DNA from: Microcebus murinus
Lineage: Eukaryota; Chordata; Mammalia; Primates; Cheirogaleidae
Length of the DNA stretch: 64,000 nucleotides
Direction: 5' to 3'
Assembly: GCF_040939455.1 (NCBI RefSeq)
Contig: NC_134106.1
Coordinates: 89,473,001-89,537,000, forward strand
Position numbers and translations under genes: made by a program. Numbering within the stretch: position 1 is the first letter of the stretch; every line of letters begins with the position of its first letter. Below are positions 1-10,897 of the stretch, in pieces. The notes below the pieces were generated by a model. That model did not search any database, was not told the origin of the DNA, and saw only the letters and a program-made list of their open reading frames with translations.

Positions 1-531
1 TATTATCTAGCGTGAGTTGATTTTTGTGAGAGGTGAAAGGTGTGGGTCCTGTTTTAGCCTTCTACAGGTGGCTATCCAGTTTTCCCAGCACCATTTATTG
101 AAAAGGGATTCTTTTCCCCAGCAAATGTTTTTGTCTGCTTTGTCAAAGATTAGGTGGCTATATGAGGATGGTTTTATATCAGGATTCTCACATCTGTTCC
201 ACTGGTCAATATTCCTATTTTTGTGCCAATACCATATTGATTTAATTACTACAGCTTTGTAGTATAGTTTGATATCTGGCATATTAATGCCTCCCATCTT
301 GTTTTTGTTTCCTAGAATTGCTTTTGATATTCGGGGTCTTCTTTGGTTCCATACGAAGGGTAAAATTATTTTTTCTATATCTATGAAGAATGCTGATGGG
401 ATTTTAATAGGTATTGCATTGAATCTGTAGATCAGTTTGGGTAGTATAGACATTTTAATGATGTTCAGTCTGCCGATCCATGAGCATGGTATGGATTTCC
501 ATCTGTTTACATCCTCTGCTATTTCCTTCTA
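1..531 (-). mobile_element. L1 retrotransposon ORF2 3' part, 5'-truncated fragment
   Basis: Reading the minus strand from about 531 leftwards gives an almost continuous frame matching the region after the reverse transcriptase core of LINE-1 ORF2. It contains [45 protein letters not shown] and [11 protein letters not shown]. The frame ends in a stop codon at positions 7-9, where L1 normally has a tryptophan after the KINSR motif, and the element continues beyond the left edge. The truncated 5' side lies at about 531, against an older L1 3' end. ORF2 encodes the endonuclease and reverse transcriptase for L1 mobility; this piece lacks both catalytic domains and is inactive. The good frame retention suggests it is younger than the neighbouring L1M remnants. 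Confidence 0.93.
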
Positions 532-816
532 GAGCAATGAAAATACTCTGTATGATACTATAAGTATATGTCATTATACATTTGTCCAAACCCATAGAAG
601 GTACAGCACCAAGAGTGAAGTCTAATGCAAACTGTGGACTTTGGATGATAACCATGTGACAACATAGGGTTTTCAATTGTGACAAATGTTCCACTCTATT
701 TGGGATGCTGATAATGGGTGAAAGCATGCCTGTTAGGCGATGTATGGAAAATCTCTGTACTTTCCTCTCAATTTTGCTGTGAACTTAAAACTTACCTAAA
801 AAACAAAATCTTAAAT
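532..816 (+). mobile_element. L1M-type 3' UTR remnant
   Basis: The segment has the order known from old mammalian L1M 3' UTRs: a stretch with CATTATACATTTGTCCAAAC, then ACCAAGAGTGAA, then a GGGATGCTGATAATGGG-like block. It closes with GGAAAATCTCTGTACTTTCC and CTCAATTTTGCTGTGAAC before an A-rich end near 790-816. It is non-coding. The exact L1M subfamily is not assigned. Confidence 0.75.
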
Positions 817-829
817 AAATATCATAAAA

Positions 830-1690
830 TAGAACAAAAAGACAAATCACCGAATTAAAATTGTGAGAAGATTTGCATAGACATTTCTCCAAATAAAATA
901 TACTAATAGTCAAGCAGCACATGAAAGGAAGCTTAATATCATTAGTAATTTTGGAAATACAAATCAAATTGAAATGAGATAGCATTCCACATATACTAGA
1001 ATGACTATGATAAAAAAGATGGATAATAAAAGTATTGGAGAGGATTGGAGAATTTGGAGCCCTCATTCATTACTGGCGGGAATAAAAAATTGTGCAGCCA
1101 CTTTGGAATACAGTTCAACAATTGCTCAAAATGTTATACATAGAGTTATTCAGCAATTGGACTTATAGGTATATACTCAAAAGAAATTAAAGCATATGTC
1201 CGTACAAAAACCTGTACACACATGTTCATATCAATATTATTCATCATAGCCAAAAACAGAAACAAGTTTATGTCCATAAACTGATGAATGGATAAAGAAA
1301 ATATAAAACAATCCATAAAATAGATTATTCAGCCATAAAAAGAAATGGAGTACTGATGAATGCTACAACATGGTTGAACCATGAAAGCATTATGCTAAGT
1401 TAGAGAAGCTGGACATAAAAGAACACATCTTAAATAATTCCATTCATACAAACAGTCAGAATAGGCAAATACTTAGTGACAGAAAGTAGATTGGTGTTAT
1501 CTAGTGGCTGGGAGAGGGAAAAACGAGGTGTGACTACTAATGATTACGGGATTTCTTTAGGGAATAATAAAAATTTTCTAGAATTATATTACTGTAATGG
1601 TTGCAAAACTCTGTGAACATACTAAGAGGCAATAAGTTGTACACTTTAAAAAGTTGAATTGTATTATAAGTGAATTAAAAGGAAAAAAAA
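830..1690 (+). mobile_element. L1M-type ORF2 end and 3' UTR, degraded
   Basis: The block follows the familiar L1M order on the plus strand. It has a decayed ORF2 C-terminal stretch (GTGCAGCCACTTTGGAA near 1093), then GTATATACTCAAAAGAAAT. Next come the ATTCATCATAGCCAAAAACA and CTGATGAATGGATAAA blocks, then ATTATTCAGCCATAAAAAG. The 3' UTR has GACAGAAAGTAGATTGGTG and TTGTACACTTTAAAAAGTTG before an A-rich tail at about 1676-1690. Many stops and indels show it is long dead. The same part of an L1M lies in the opposite orientation at 63090-63545. Confidence 0.9.
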
Positions 1691-1802
1691 GGATCTGTTC
1701 CATGTGTCAAATATTCTAGAAATATACTAGATATCCCCAGGAAGTCTGCACATGTGCCCCAACTAGCTGTCCTTTTATTGCTTCTATTAGCATTGGGATC
1801 TC

Positions 1803-2143
1803 TTTTTTTTTTTTTTTTCTTTTGAGACAGAGTCTTGCTTTGTTGCCCAGGCTAGAGTGAGTGCCCTGGCGTCAGCCTAGCTCACAGCAACCTCAAACTC
1901 CTGGCTCAAGCAATCCTCCTGCCTCAGCCTCCCAAGTAGCTGGGACTACAGGCATTCGCCACCATGCCCGGCTAATTTTGTTTTTGTATATATATTAGTT
2001 GGCCAATTAATTTCTTTCTATTTATAGTAGAGACGGGGTCTCGCTCTTGCTCAGGCTGGTTTCGAACTCCTGACCTCGATCAATCCGCCCGCCTCGGCCT
2101 CCCAGAGAGCTAGGATTACAGGCGTGAGCCACCGCGCCCGGCC
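1803..2143 (-). mobile_element. Alu SINE, lemur-type, full length
   Basis: An antisense Alu: oligo-T at left, TTTTGAGACAGAGTCTTGCT, then both monomers, ending in GAGCCACCGCGCCCGGCC. The linker between the monomer blocks is expanded and contains TTAGTTGGCCAATTAATT followed by TCTTTCTATTTATAGTAGAG, a form I associate with strepsirrhine/lemur Alus. Flanking repeats AGCATTGGGATCTC (1789-1802) and AGCATTGGGACCTC (2144-2157) are the target-site duplication, with one mismatch. Several CpGs survive, so it is fairly young. It encodes no protein and would have been mobilised by L1 machinery. Confidence 0.97.
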
Positions 2144-2157
2144 AGCATTGGGACCTC

Positions 2158-2883
2158 ATTAGACTCTTATGAAGGTACATGACATTTGCTTATAGGATAC
2201 ACAATGTAGATACACATTACTAGGTACACAGTGAATTGTTTAGGAAAAATTAGTTATTTCAATTGGAAACACTGAAAAACTTCCAATTGTCCATACCATG
2301 AAGGTGATCAGGTTAGATCTTTCTTGATGGAGTCAGCTTGAGCGAATGCTCCTCCCATAATATTTTCCATGAACCTGAATGGCCATCACAGCCAGTATGG
2401 TCACTTCTTCTGATAGTGCCAGTTCATCCTTCACTACATGATACAGTATACCTGGGATGTTATTCCTAATTTCATGGGTTCATAGAATCTACTTAACTTT
2501 TAACCTATAATAAATATCTTCATAAGGTAACTCATATTGAAACCCAGGATAGTAGATTAAAATTTAATTTAAAATCAATACATTTATGATTATTTGTGAC
2601 CTTTGTTAATAAATAGCTAAAACAAGCTTGTGAGGTTTGTAGATAGAGCACAGTCCATGACTGGTAAAAACATGAAAATATGAGATTCCAGTGAGATCTC
2701 TGTGTGAGGTATTCAAGACATTTGAGTTGTACTTTAACTGCACATCAGTTTGAAAAGTGAGTGTGTGCGTATGTCTATAAACTTACAATAATGACTATTG
2801 TGCACATAATTATATATGTAGAATGGCCATAACCATCAGCAATGTGCAAGGTTTACAATTTTGATTACTGCCTCAGTAAGCTT
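2158..2883. other. Unassigned AT-rich sequence
   Basis: No repeat family, convincing open frame or RNA gene is recognised. The sequence is single-copy in appearance and AT-rich. Confidence 0.5.
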
Positions 2884-3175
2884 TCATTAGGTTATGCTGT
2901 GATAATAAACAATTCCTCAATATAGTGGCTTTCCACTGAAACCATTGAAACCATTCTTTCTTTCCTATATTACATCTTAGGAGCCATAGCTTGCTGTGGC
3001 TCTGCTCAGAGTCTTTCTAGTCTTCAAATAATCTTTAAGAATCAGTTCTTAACTTAGTCTCATGGTAGAGGGAAACCAAAGCAATATCCACACCACATGA
3101 GGGTTTTTAAATCTTCTGTGTGGATATGACAAAGTCACTTCCATTGCCCCTCCACTGACTACAAGTCACAGAGCC
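2884..3175. mobile_element. Possible MaLR-type LTR remnant
   Basis: It opens with GGTTATGCTGTGATAATAAA and a 'TAGTGGCTTT' block. That resembles the 'ctgtgtaacaaa...tagtggcttaaa' opening of MLT1-like LTRs. It continues through AAAGTCACTTCCATTGCCCC to the flank of an L1. A more decayed relative appears at 57135-57500. Heavy divergence prevents a subfamily call, and the assignment is tentative. Confidence 0.4.
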
Positions 3176-3181
3176 AATCTT

Positions 3182-3350
3182 CTTTCTTTATTTATTTCAG
3201 AATATTACAGGAATACAAATATTTTGGTTACATGGATTACTTTTGTACTGCTTGACACAGTTATAAGTGTGCCCATTATCCAGGTAGTACACTGTACCCA
3301 TTGGGCATGATTTCACCCATCCCCTTCTCCCCCCTCCTCTCATCACTCAC
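3182..3350 (-). mobile_element. L1 3' UTR (lemur-type), 3' half of a rearranged insertion
   Basis: A T-rich start followed by the reverse complement of the L1 3' UTR seen elsewhere in this window: AGTTATAAGTGTGCCCAT is shared exactly with the copy at 50690-50975. The pyrimidine-rich CCATCCCCTTCTCCCCCCTC is also typical. The element therefore points left. It abuts an ORF2 segment in the opposite orientation at 3351, consistent with an L1 insertion inverted at its 5' end. Confidence 0.85.
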
Positions 3351-3735
3351 TACAATTAATTCAAGATGGGTAACAGACTTAAACTTGAGACACAAAACCA
3401 TTAGAATTCTAAAAGAAAATGTTGCAAAAAGTCTTCTAGATGTAGGTCTAGGCAAATAATTTAGGAAGAAGGCCCTAATGGTAACCACAGCTATAACAAA
3501 AATAAAAAAAATGGGGCTTGATTAAACTAAAAAGCTTCTGCACAGCTAAGGAAACAATCAACAGAGTGAATAGACAACCTACAGAATGGGATAAAATATT
3601 TGTGTGCTATACAGCCAATAAAGGGCTGGTAACCAGAATCTAAAAAGAACTCAAGCAAATCAGCAGGAAAAAAACTAAACAATCCCATTAAAAAGTGGGC
3701 AAAAGACATGAACAGAAGCTTTTCAAAGGAAGATA
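3351..3735 (+). mobile_element. L1 ORF2 C-terminal fragment, inverted part of the adjacent L1
   Basis: Plus-strand sequence translates with frame breaks to the L1 ORF2 C-terminus: [20 protein letters not shown], then QPTEWDKIF, and a KKWAKDMNR-like end. This region normally lies just upstream of the 3' UTR, but here it is in the opposite orientation to the 3' UTR at 3182-3350. Internal stops and indels make it non-functional. No clear target-site duplication was found by eye. Confidence 0.88.
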
Positions 3736-4079
3736 GAATAATGGCCAAGTGCAAAGGGCCCATCTTGACATCAATGGTATGTCGCTGTCCACATCTACTA
3801 GAAAGAGGCACACATAGCAACACTTGGAATTGCAAATTATCTTACAGAGGGAGAGAAAAAATAAGAACAACAACAATAACAAAATCACATACATGCTATT
3901 GTAACCAAAAGTGCAAAGGAATCAGTCTCTTACATACCTCTCTGCCCTTGCTGATACTGTCTGTTAATATCCTTCTGCCCTTTGCTACCTGACAACCTCT
4001 ATGAAGACTCTTGTTTCACTAATGGAAGTGTTCAGTGCCTTCTTTGTCTTTCCATAATATTTTTTTCTTAGACCCTATT
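3736..4079. other. Unassigned sequence
   Basis: No recognised repeat. Short open frames on both strands here are chance frames, partly extending from the adjacent L1. Confidence 0.5.
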
Positions 4080-4240
4080 GTAAAATTAATCAGATGCCAT
4101 TATGATTTTTACTTATTTCTGGTTACCTCTGCCTATAAACTGCTCAAGGCTGGGACTAGTGAATGTTCTCTTTGATACCTGGGTTCTGAAACTGTAAGTG
4201 TTCAGTGAGTATATGAAAAATGAATGACAGAACACCCTCA
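4080..4240 (+). mobile_element. Possible L2 3' end fragment
   Basis: The layout 'TATAAACTGCTCAAGGCTGG' followed by a short block and then 'GTGTTCAGTGAGTATATG' and ATGAATGA resembles the 3' end of LINE-2 ('aactgtgagctccttgagggcaggg...aataaatg...gaatgaatga'). It is strongly diverged. Confidence 0.4.
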
Positions 4241-5493
4241 AGACCCACTATTAAGTTAATCCTTTTATCTTTTTTGATAACATTCTCTTCTTTTTCTTTC
4301 CCTTCTTTCCTTCTTCCTAACTTTTAACTAACATTGGTTGAGTGTTTTCTATTTGGTCAACAATGTAGCATAAACATAAGTGATGGATAAAACACTTTGT
4401 GTATCATTTAGGGACCCACAGTTAAGTGGAAGATAGACATACTTGAAAAAGGAGTTGAATTAACTTTAATAAATAATGTCTGGGCTAATGATTCTAACAT
4501 GAAACTGGAATCTGACAGTCTCAATATTTTACCAACAATTCAATTGCAGGGCTTTCTGTATTCTAACTCAGGGAATTTTGAATGGCATTATCTTCATTGT
4601 AAAATGTCTAAGGGAATTCTGAACAAATTACCTTTCTGTCAAAATTCTTTGAGTATGTTTTATGGTTGACACACTTGCTTTCAATGTTAGACAGCTGTCC
4701 TTTGCAGCTCATACAAAACAATCGTTTCCTCGTAAGTCTACATTTTTTTGATTCTCAAACTGACCCATTAGCTTTAAATAAACACTCAGCTTATTGTTAT
4801 CACAGTGTTCATCAAGTCACCATTATCATCTTGACCTCAACACATTACAGTTATCACCAAATTGTTGGTTGTTAATTAAATAATAACATACACTATAAAT
4901 GTTAACAATGTGCCATTTCTCAGAAGGGCTCATTTGAATGTGATTAAAATAAGAATGAGTCATCTAAATCAATGTACTGCCTGGTTGAGATTACAAAGAG
5001 AAATAGCAATACCTTTCCAGACAGATGAAGTTCTATGGGAACAGAAAGTGCCTTTGCCATAACACAATTTTGAGGAAAATGAAATATCTGCAAATTTTGG
5101 CATTCTGTTCAAAACACACAAATCCACTAGGGAAAAGGTAAGGAGCTAATCTTCACTGGTATAACAAAATTTGATCTTTTCTTTAAAACAGGACTTTTCC
5201 CTGATATAGGTTGATTGGCCTGCAGACTAAAGAGAGTTAGCTGATAATTTAATAGCCCAACACTTTAGATGCTTTTGAGAGCAACAATGGACTCTGTTCT
5301 CTGAATTGATTAAATTCCTATCCCAGGAGTAAATTCCACTCTTTCCATCTCCCTATTAACTCTTTCTGGTTGTAGAAAGAATGTTGCAAAGATTCTGAAT
5401 GTTATGCTTCAGTAAAAATCTTAATTGCTGCTTCCCAGAGATGGTGAATGAAATTGGAAATATGGCATGTGAGCAATACATTAGCTAGTAATT
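4241..5493. other. Unassigned AT-rich sequence
   Basis: Includes a short pyrimidine-rich patch at about 4268-4320. No interspersed repeat or credible coding frame is recognised. Confidence 0.5.
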
Positions 5494-5800
5494 GCTGCAT
5501 AAGAAGTTTCTCCAAAACAGAGGCTTGAAATGAAAATAAATTTTATTGTTGCACTCAGGTTAGGCATTTGAGAGTGACATAGGTGAGTGCTTCTGTCTCA
5601 GGGTCTCTCATGAGTTTTCAGTCAAGATATTGGCCAGACTTGAGCCATCTGAAGGCTTGACTAGAGGTGGGGAGGATCCACTTCCATGATATCTCATTCA
5701 CAAGGGTGACAGTACATGCTGCCTGTTTACAGAAATTCTCACTTCCTCCCAACATGTGTGTCTTTCCACAAGACTGTTTTAATCTCCTTTGTGGGATGGT
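5494..5800 (+). mobile_element. MLT1-like MaLR LTR, 5' part
   Basis: Begins TGCTGCATAAGAAG and carries the succession CAGGGTCTCTCATGAG, CAGTCAAGATATTGGCCAG, ATCTGAAGGCTTGACTAG, GAGGATCCACTTCCA and CTCATTCACA. That order is characteristic of MLT1J/K-type MaLR LTRs. The 3' portion is degraded or missing. An open frame on the minus strand across this interval is incidental. Confidence 0.75.
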
Positions 5801-5876
5801 TTTTTCCAGAGTAAGTGATCTAAGAAAGTAGGACAGACTATTGCAAAGATTATTCACATAATCAGTATTTAGGTGA

Positions 5877-6096
5877 CAGTTCCTCTACCTTGACACTATT
5901 GACATTTTGGGCCAGATAATTATTTGTTGTGGGAAGCTGTTCTATGCATTATAGAAGGTTTAGCATCATTCCTGGCTTCTACCCATGAGATGCCAGAAGC
6001 ACTTCCCTCCCGCCCCCAGTTGTGACAACCAAAAGTCCCCAGACATTGCTGCATTGTCTCCTGGGAGCAAAGTGGCCCCCTATTAAGAACCATTTG
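5877..6096 (-). mobile_element. MER20 (hAT-Charlie) DNA transposon fossil
   Basis: A 220-bp non-autonomous element in reverse orientation. It reads GACACTATTGACATTTTGGG, CCAGATAATTATTTGTTGTG, AGTTGTGACAACCAAAAG and AGACATTGCTGCATTGTCTC, and ends in a degraded AAGAACCATTTG terminal repeat. Length and order fit MER20 (about 219 bp). A second copy in the opposite orientation is at 38774-38974. No 8-bp target duplication is visible. Confidence 0.85.
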
Positions 6097-7175
6097 AAGC
6101 TATTAGCACAGCCAATACTCAATTAATCCTGGAAGAAAATATAGTCAGGGTAGATGACAACCAAGTTTTGAAGTAGAAAATGCTAAAAATATCATTAAAA
6201 AGAAGATGAAAATGAAGAGTAGAGAGATAAAAACCTTCCCTGGAATCTACACAGTCTCACTTCAGACCCCAAATTGAAAACTGATATCATTTTTCCTGTA
6301 AATGTTGACTGATCACTTCCCATGGTCTGGGATAATGACAGCTCCTAAAGATAAAATAATGAAGGGGATGTGGTTTCAGTTCTAAAGAGATTGTCTTTTT
6401 CTCCCTATTTTCTAAAGTTTCCCATTTCTTATCAGTCACACTTCCTAAAAACTCTAGAAAATAACTGGAAGTAAGAAAAAAATTATTAAAAAGAAATAAT
6501 ATTCTACAATGCACAAAGCCATAGTATATTATTTTTCTTTCATAACACAAGTTCACCACTCAATAAATGTTTTTACTGGAAAGTTTGTATACCTTACTGC
6601 AGGATTCAAAGTATTATAGGTAGCTTATAAAGCATATATAATATAATTATAGTAAAAATAGGGAAAAATGCCAGAAAATTAAACTAGATAATTTACCAAT
6701 AACAATAATAATGGTAATGATAATAACAATAAGTGGCCAAAGTCAGACAAAGATAAATAATTGAATTATAATGGTTACAATGCCTTAATTGATTGCTAAA
6801 TATAGATTTAAGCTTTATGCAGAATTTCCTGAAACCTATAGCAAAATGGGAGATATGCCTAGCTCTATTATTTTTACAGAAATATTTACTCCATGTAATT
6901 ACCATCAGTGATTTCTTTCCTCTTTCCTCTCTAAACTATTGATAAAAGTTGAATTGAAGTTGAAAGGGTGAAATTAGTTTTCTGAGTTAAAGATTGATGA
7001 CTGTAACCACCATTAATTTGAATTTGTGTGCAGGTTTGCTATGTACTTGGGTTTGAATTCAAGGTAAATAACATTAAAAAGCTTAGTGCTGGAAACATGT
7101 TTATTTTTCTGTGACAAATATCCATGAAAGGGAAGTTTACAATTCAAATTTTATTAGTATGAAGCTTAAAAACAA
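6097..7175. other. Unassigned AT-rich sequence with short ATA-rich patch
   Basis: A short interrupted AAT/AAC-rich simple repeat lies at about 6697-6732. Otherwise no recognised repeat or gene. Confidence 0.5.
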
Positions 7176-7179
7176 CATG

Positions 7180-7390
7180 GAGTAGTGGTCTCCAATGGCT
7201 GGGAGAAGCGAAAAAGATCAATGAAGCTCATGGATGTAAGGTTTCCTTTTGAAAAGATGAAATGTTCTGGAATTAGTTAATGGTAATAGTTGTAAAACTT
7301 TGTGAACATACTAAAAACCACTGATTTGTATACTTTAAAAGAGTGGATTTTTTGGTATATGAAGTATATTTCAATTTTAAAAGATTAAAA
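7180..7390 (+). mobile_element. L1M 3' UTR fragment
   Basis: Contains AGTGGTCTCCAATGGCTGGG, GATGAAATGTTCTGGAATTA, AACATACTAAAAACCACTGA and TTTGTATACTTTAAAAGAGT, the standard order of an L1M 3' end, followed by an A-rich tail. Only about 210 bp remain. Confidence 0.87.
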
Positions 7391-8447
7391 ATATAACAGC
7401 AATATAAATATATGACTGAAAAATAATCAAATACAATAGATTAAAAAATTCTTCCATTAAGCTGTCAAAAAAATGAAAAAAATGTTTTAAGTAGTGTGCC
7501 TATGTAATTAATAGCCATAACTTTTTTTTATCCAATATAAAAACAGAACTTACGAATTTTTTAAGTTGATTTATTTTCTGAGTGAATTGACTTATGTTTT
7601 GTGATTTTTGTAGTCAACAGGGTCCAACATGACAAACTTTATACAGGCAGAAGCCATGAAATATAAATTTCTTGTATTCTCTGAAAGTGGCTAGCACAGT
7701 TTGGTGGCAGTGGAATTGAATAATACATACTTAGTGATAGACAACTGGCCTAATCTTAGTGACTTTTAAAACACTGACCCTGTTTCAGTATGCCGAGCCA
7801 GTCTATTTGGCGATGCTATAAAACCAGAAAGAAGCCCAAATGTGTTCAATAACAGATTAATATCCAAAAATTATAGCAACACTGTCAAAAGATGGGGGTT
7901 ATTGCAAAATGGATTTTATAAGAAAACATTAAAAAAACAAAGAAACAGAAAGAAGTTCCAGGATGTGAGTTTAAAAACAAACTTACTAAACATTCAAGAG
8001 GAAAAACAAGATTTAGTTATTGCATGTATAAAAATGACTTGAAGTGCCAGTTGACAGCAAGCATGCTTGGAAAAGGGCCTATTTATACACTCAGACAAAT
8101 GCAGGGGTAAATCTTAGTTATCTCACTTAGCTAAGTTCCTAAATGTCCTCAGTCACAATTTCTAAGAACTCATTTAAAAATAGTCATTCTTTCCCCCAAT
8201 TCTCCATTATCCTCATGCTTTCTATCCTTTCCTTTTGCAACTTCTGTAAGCTACATGTCAAACATCTCAATTATATCTTTATTACTTTATGCTTCATTCT
8301 GGGAAATTTTTCCTTGGTTTATCATGTAATTTAAAAATATTGTCTTCAGCTCTATCTAGGTCTACATTTAACCTATTTAAGAGGGTTTTTCCTGCCTATT
8401 TTTGAGTACTGGTCCCCTCTGGGTATGCTAAGAAAGCGCAGGGTAGT
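7391..8447. other. Unassigned AT-rich sequence
   Basis: The open frame at 7842-8042 (66 codons) is lysine- and asparagine-rich, as expected by chance in A-rich DNA. No recognised repeat. Confidence 0.5.
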
Positions 8448-8630
8448 TAATCATTTAAAATGCAGAGTTTAGAGTCATCCTTTCCTGAGTTTCAACCACA
8501 GACCGGTTTTTCTCCAGTAACAGATATGTGGGACCTCAGTGAATTCTCAGGGCTTATTTTTTTTTTTTCCTTATCTAAATGTGAGGAAAATAGTAGTTGC
8601 CTCACAGAGTTATTATAAGGTTTTGTTAGT
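8448..8630 (+). mobile_element. MIR SINE remnant
   Basis: The order is 'GCAGAGTTTAGAGTCATCC', 'GGGACCTCAGTGAATTCTCA', an expanded T run, 'TTATCTAAATGTGAGGAAAA' and 'CCTCACAGAGTTATTATAAG'. It parallels the MIR body ('...cctcagtttcctcatctgtaaaatggg...cctcatagggttgttgtgagg'). Strongly decayed. Confidence 0.6.
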
Positions 8631-9685
8631 CCAAATCCTCCAAGATGCAGATGCCAAGACTGGAATAAATATTCAAAGATTTAATAGAGGAAAAGCCTAT
8701 GAGAGAAAACAAGGAACTGGAAAGGCTGGGAAACAAGCCTGGTCCTCGAGAAGGTGAGAGAGAGGGAAGGTTCCTGCAAACGTCCTAGAGTAACATGCAG
8801 TCCAAGGAGGGTGCAGTGCGGTCACTTGGGGGAGTCCTGGAGTGGATGGCAGCCATCCGTGGATACACATGTCTCTGGGAAGGGACTTGCCACACTCAGT
8901 CATTCACTGAGAAATGTGACAATAGATTTCAGAGCACAACTGGTGCTTGACCCTTGGGCAAAGAAGCTTTCTGTTATCGGAGGTCTGAAAGTAACATTTT
9001 CATGGCTGCTACAGCTTTAGATAATTACATGCAATAACTGCTCACCACAAAGCCTAACATGATACCCTCTACTTAGTGACGGGTCACTGTTCTTATTTCT
9101 GGATCTGCAAGATTTGAGACACAACATTGGAGTGTGGTGACTCATTCTACTGCTGGACCCGAGGTTCCCTATGCCATCAGTCAACATTCCCAGATGTCAT
9201 CTTAGCAGGCCAACAACCACAGCCACTGGAAGGACAGTGTCTTGGGGGTGGGTATATTTAGGAAGTCTTTATGGAAGAGATGGCATTTGATTTAGCCCCA
9301 AAGAATGGGAGCAGTGTAGGAATTTCAGAAAGGCATAGAGAGAGTATCTTGAGCAAAGGCCTATAGCAGTATTGAGAGAATAATGATTCAGAACATTTCT
9401 TATAGTCAACATGTGGATGGTGACACTCCCCACTTTAAAATGCATACGGGAGGATACCAGTTGGAAAGGAGTTTGCTGCATCATTTGAGTGTTCCAATGA
9501 AAGCGACAACAGTGAGCACTGAAAAAGACCCAAAGGGGCCTCAGAGTAAATATTTACAACTTTGAAATCCAACACCAAATACGTTTATTCCGTGCCAAAA
9601 AACAAGTTCTGCATCCTTTTCACCAAGGAGGAATTGAGTCTGGAGAAAATTCGGTGTATTAGGAAACACGCAGAACAGAGAAGCC
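8631..9685. other. Unassigned; 8631-9010 possibly an old LTR-like repeat
   Basis: The first 380 bp are GC-richer and G-rich, with overlapping open frames on both strands, and look like a degraded LTR. I cannot name a family. The remainder shows no recognised element. Confidence 0.35.
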
Positions 9686-9800
9686 CAAGTTTTCTTTTTC
9701 ACCCAGGGTTCTGCACTCCCTGGATCTGTGACCTAAAACAAGTTACCTAACTCTCTGAACCGGCTTTCTCATCTTTACAATAGAAGTTGGGACTTCTTGT
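9686..9800 (+). mobile_element. MIR SINE fragment
   Basis: GGATCTGTGACCTAAAACAA, GTTACCTAACTCTCTGAACC and TTTCTCATCTTTACAATAGA follow the MIR core ('tgtgaccttgggcaagttacttaacctctctg...tcctcatctgtaaaatgg'). Confidence 0.75.
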
Positions 9801-10897
9801 TCTCTATGGCCACAATCACCCAGAAAAATGCTACAGTTTTGCCTGAGGTAATCACTAAAATTAGTAGACACTGAAGATTTCGGATTCAAAAGCTGCTTTA
9901 TCCCACTTCAGCTCTCTGATTCTTATTTTTACTCCTGGGGGGAGGAAATCAACTACTGCCATCCATCAAAGGTGAAAGTCATGAAACAGCTAATTGGTTT
10001 TGAATTTAATCTCATCAGGGGGTCCAGAAAAAATTTGGATCAGACTTGACAGTTTTGAGCCTGCCCTTAATTTATTGTCTTTGAAAAAACGAAAAGATAA
10101 GATGAGATACATTTTTCAAAAGTCAAGGAGAAAATGATCTCCCAGGTATCCAATTTGCATATTAGAAAATACACCTTGGCTATCAAGGAATGTTTGAGTT
10201 TGTGCCCAAAGTGACAGTCAACTCTCAGATAACAAAAGGAGTGAAAGGAATCGTGGACTTGGGTAACACAAAACCGTGGTGGCAGGGGCTGATGCTGAAA
10301 TGGCCAAGCAGGCACCAGGCCTAATCTTATTTCGATAGCTCTCCTCTGCCTGCTTACCCTGGGTGTGATTTGGGTGGCCTCTTCACTTTTTCATCTAATG
10401 ACCTTGCAATGTCAAGATTGCCATCTGTCCTCACAAAGTTTATAGAAGAGGAAGCATATGGGGAGACCCCAGTCAGTGAAGGCCTCTATACCTCCCTTGA
10501 CCACATTCTGACTCCAGCTAAAACACCAGCTTCCTCCCTCCAAACCCCCACTTTCCTTGAAAATTCAGGAATCAAGTCTATTAGTGACTGTATATCATGA
10601 CCAGCCTTAGTTTCTTGATTTAAAGAAACATATGGCAATGAGTGAAGCAGGGTAGGATAGACTATGTGTTGGAAGTTGGAGATAGCATTAATTAGAGGTG
10701 TCCTAATAATGACCCTTCTTGAATGGGAAGGACCTATCTATGTTAACCACAGGGCATTTTCAAACCCATTAGCTTGGCCCTGGAAGACTAAAATTCGAGG
10801 CTTATATCAGGTGACATTGAAGACATTAGCTATAGGTCCTAAGAAATTTTCCTGGTTAAGAACACACACCAGGGTTATTAAGGCTCACTGAGAGCTG
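9801..10897. other. Unassigned sequence
   Basis: No recognised repeat. Open frames of 75-82 codons at 10067-10315, 10370-10600 and 10664-10891 show no familiar protein features. Confidence 0.5.
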
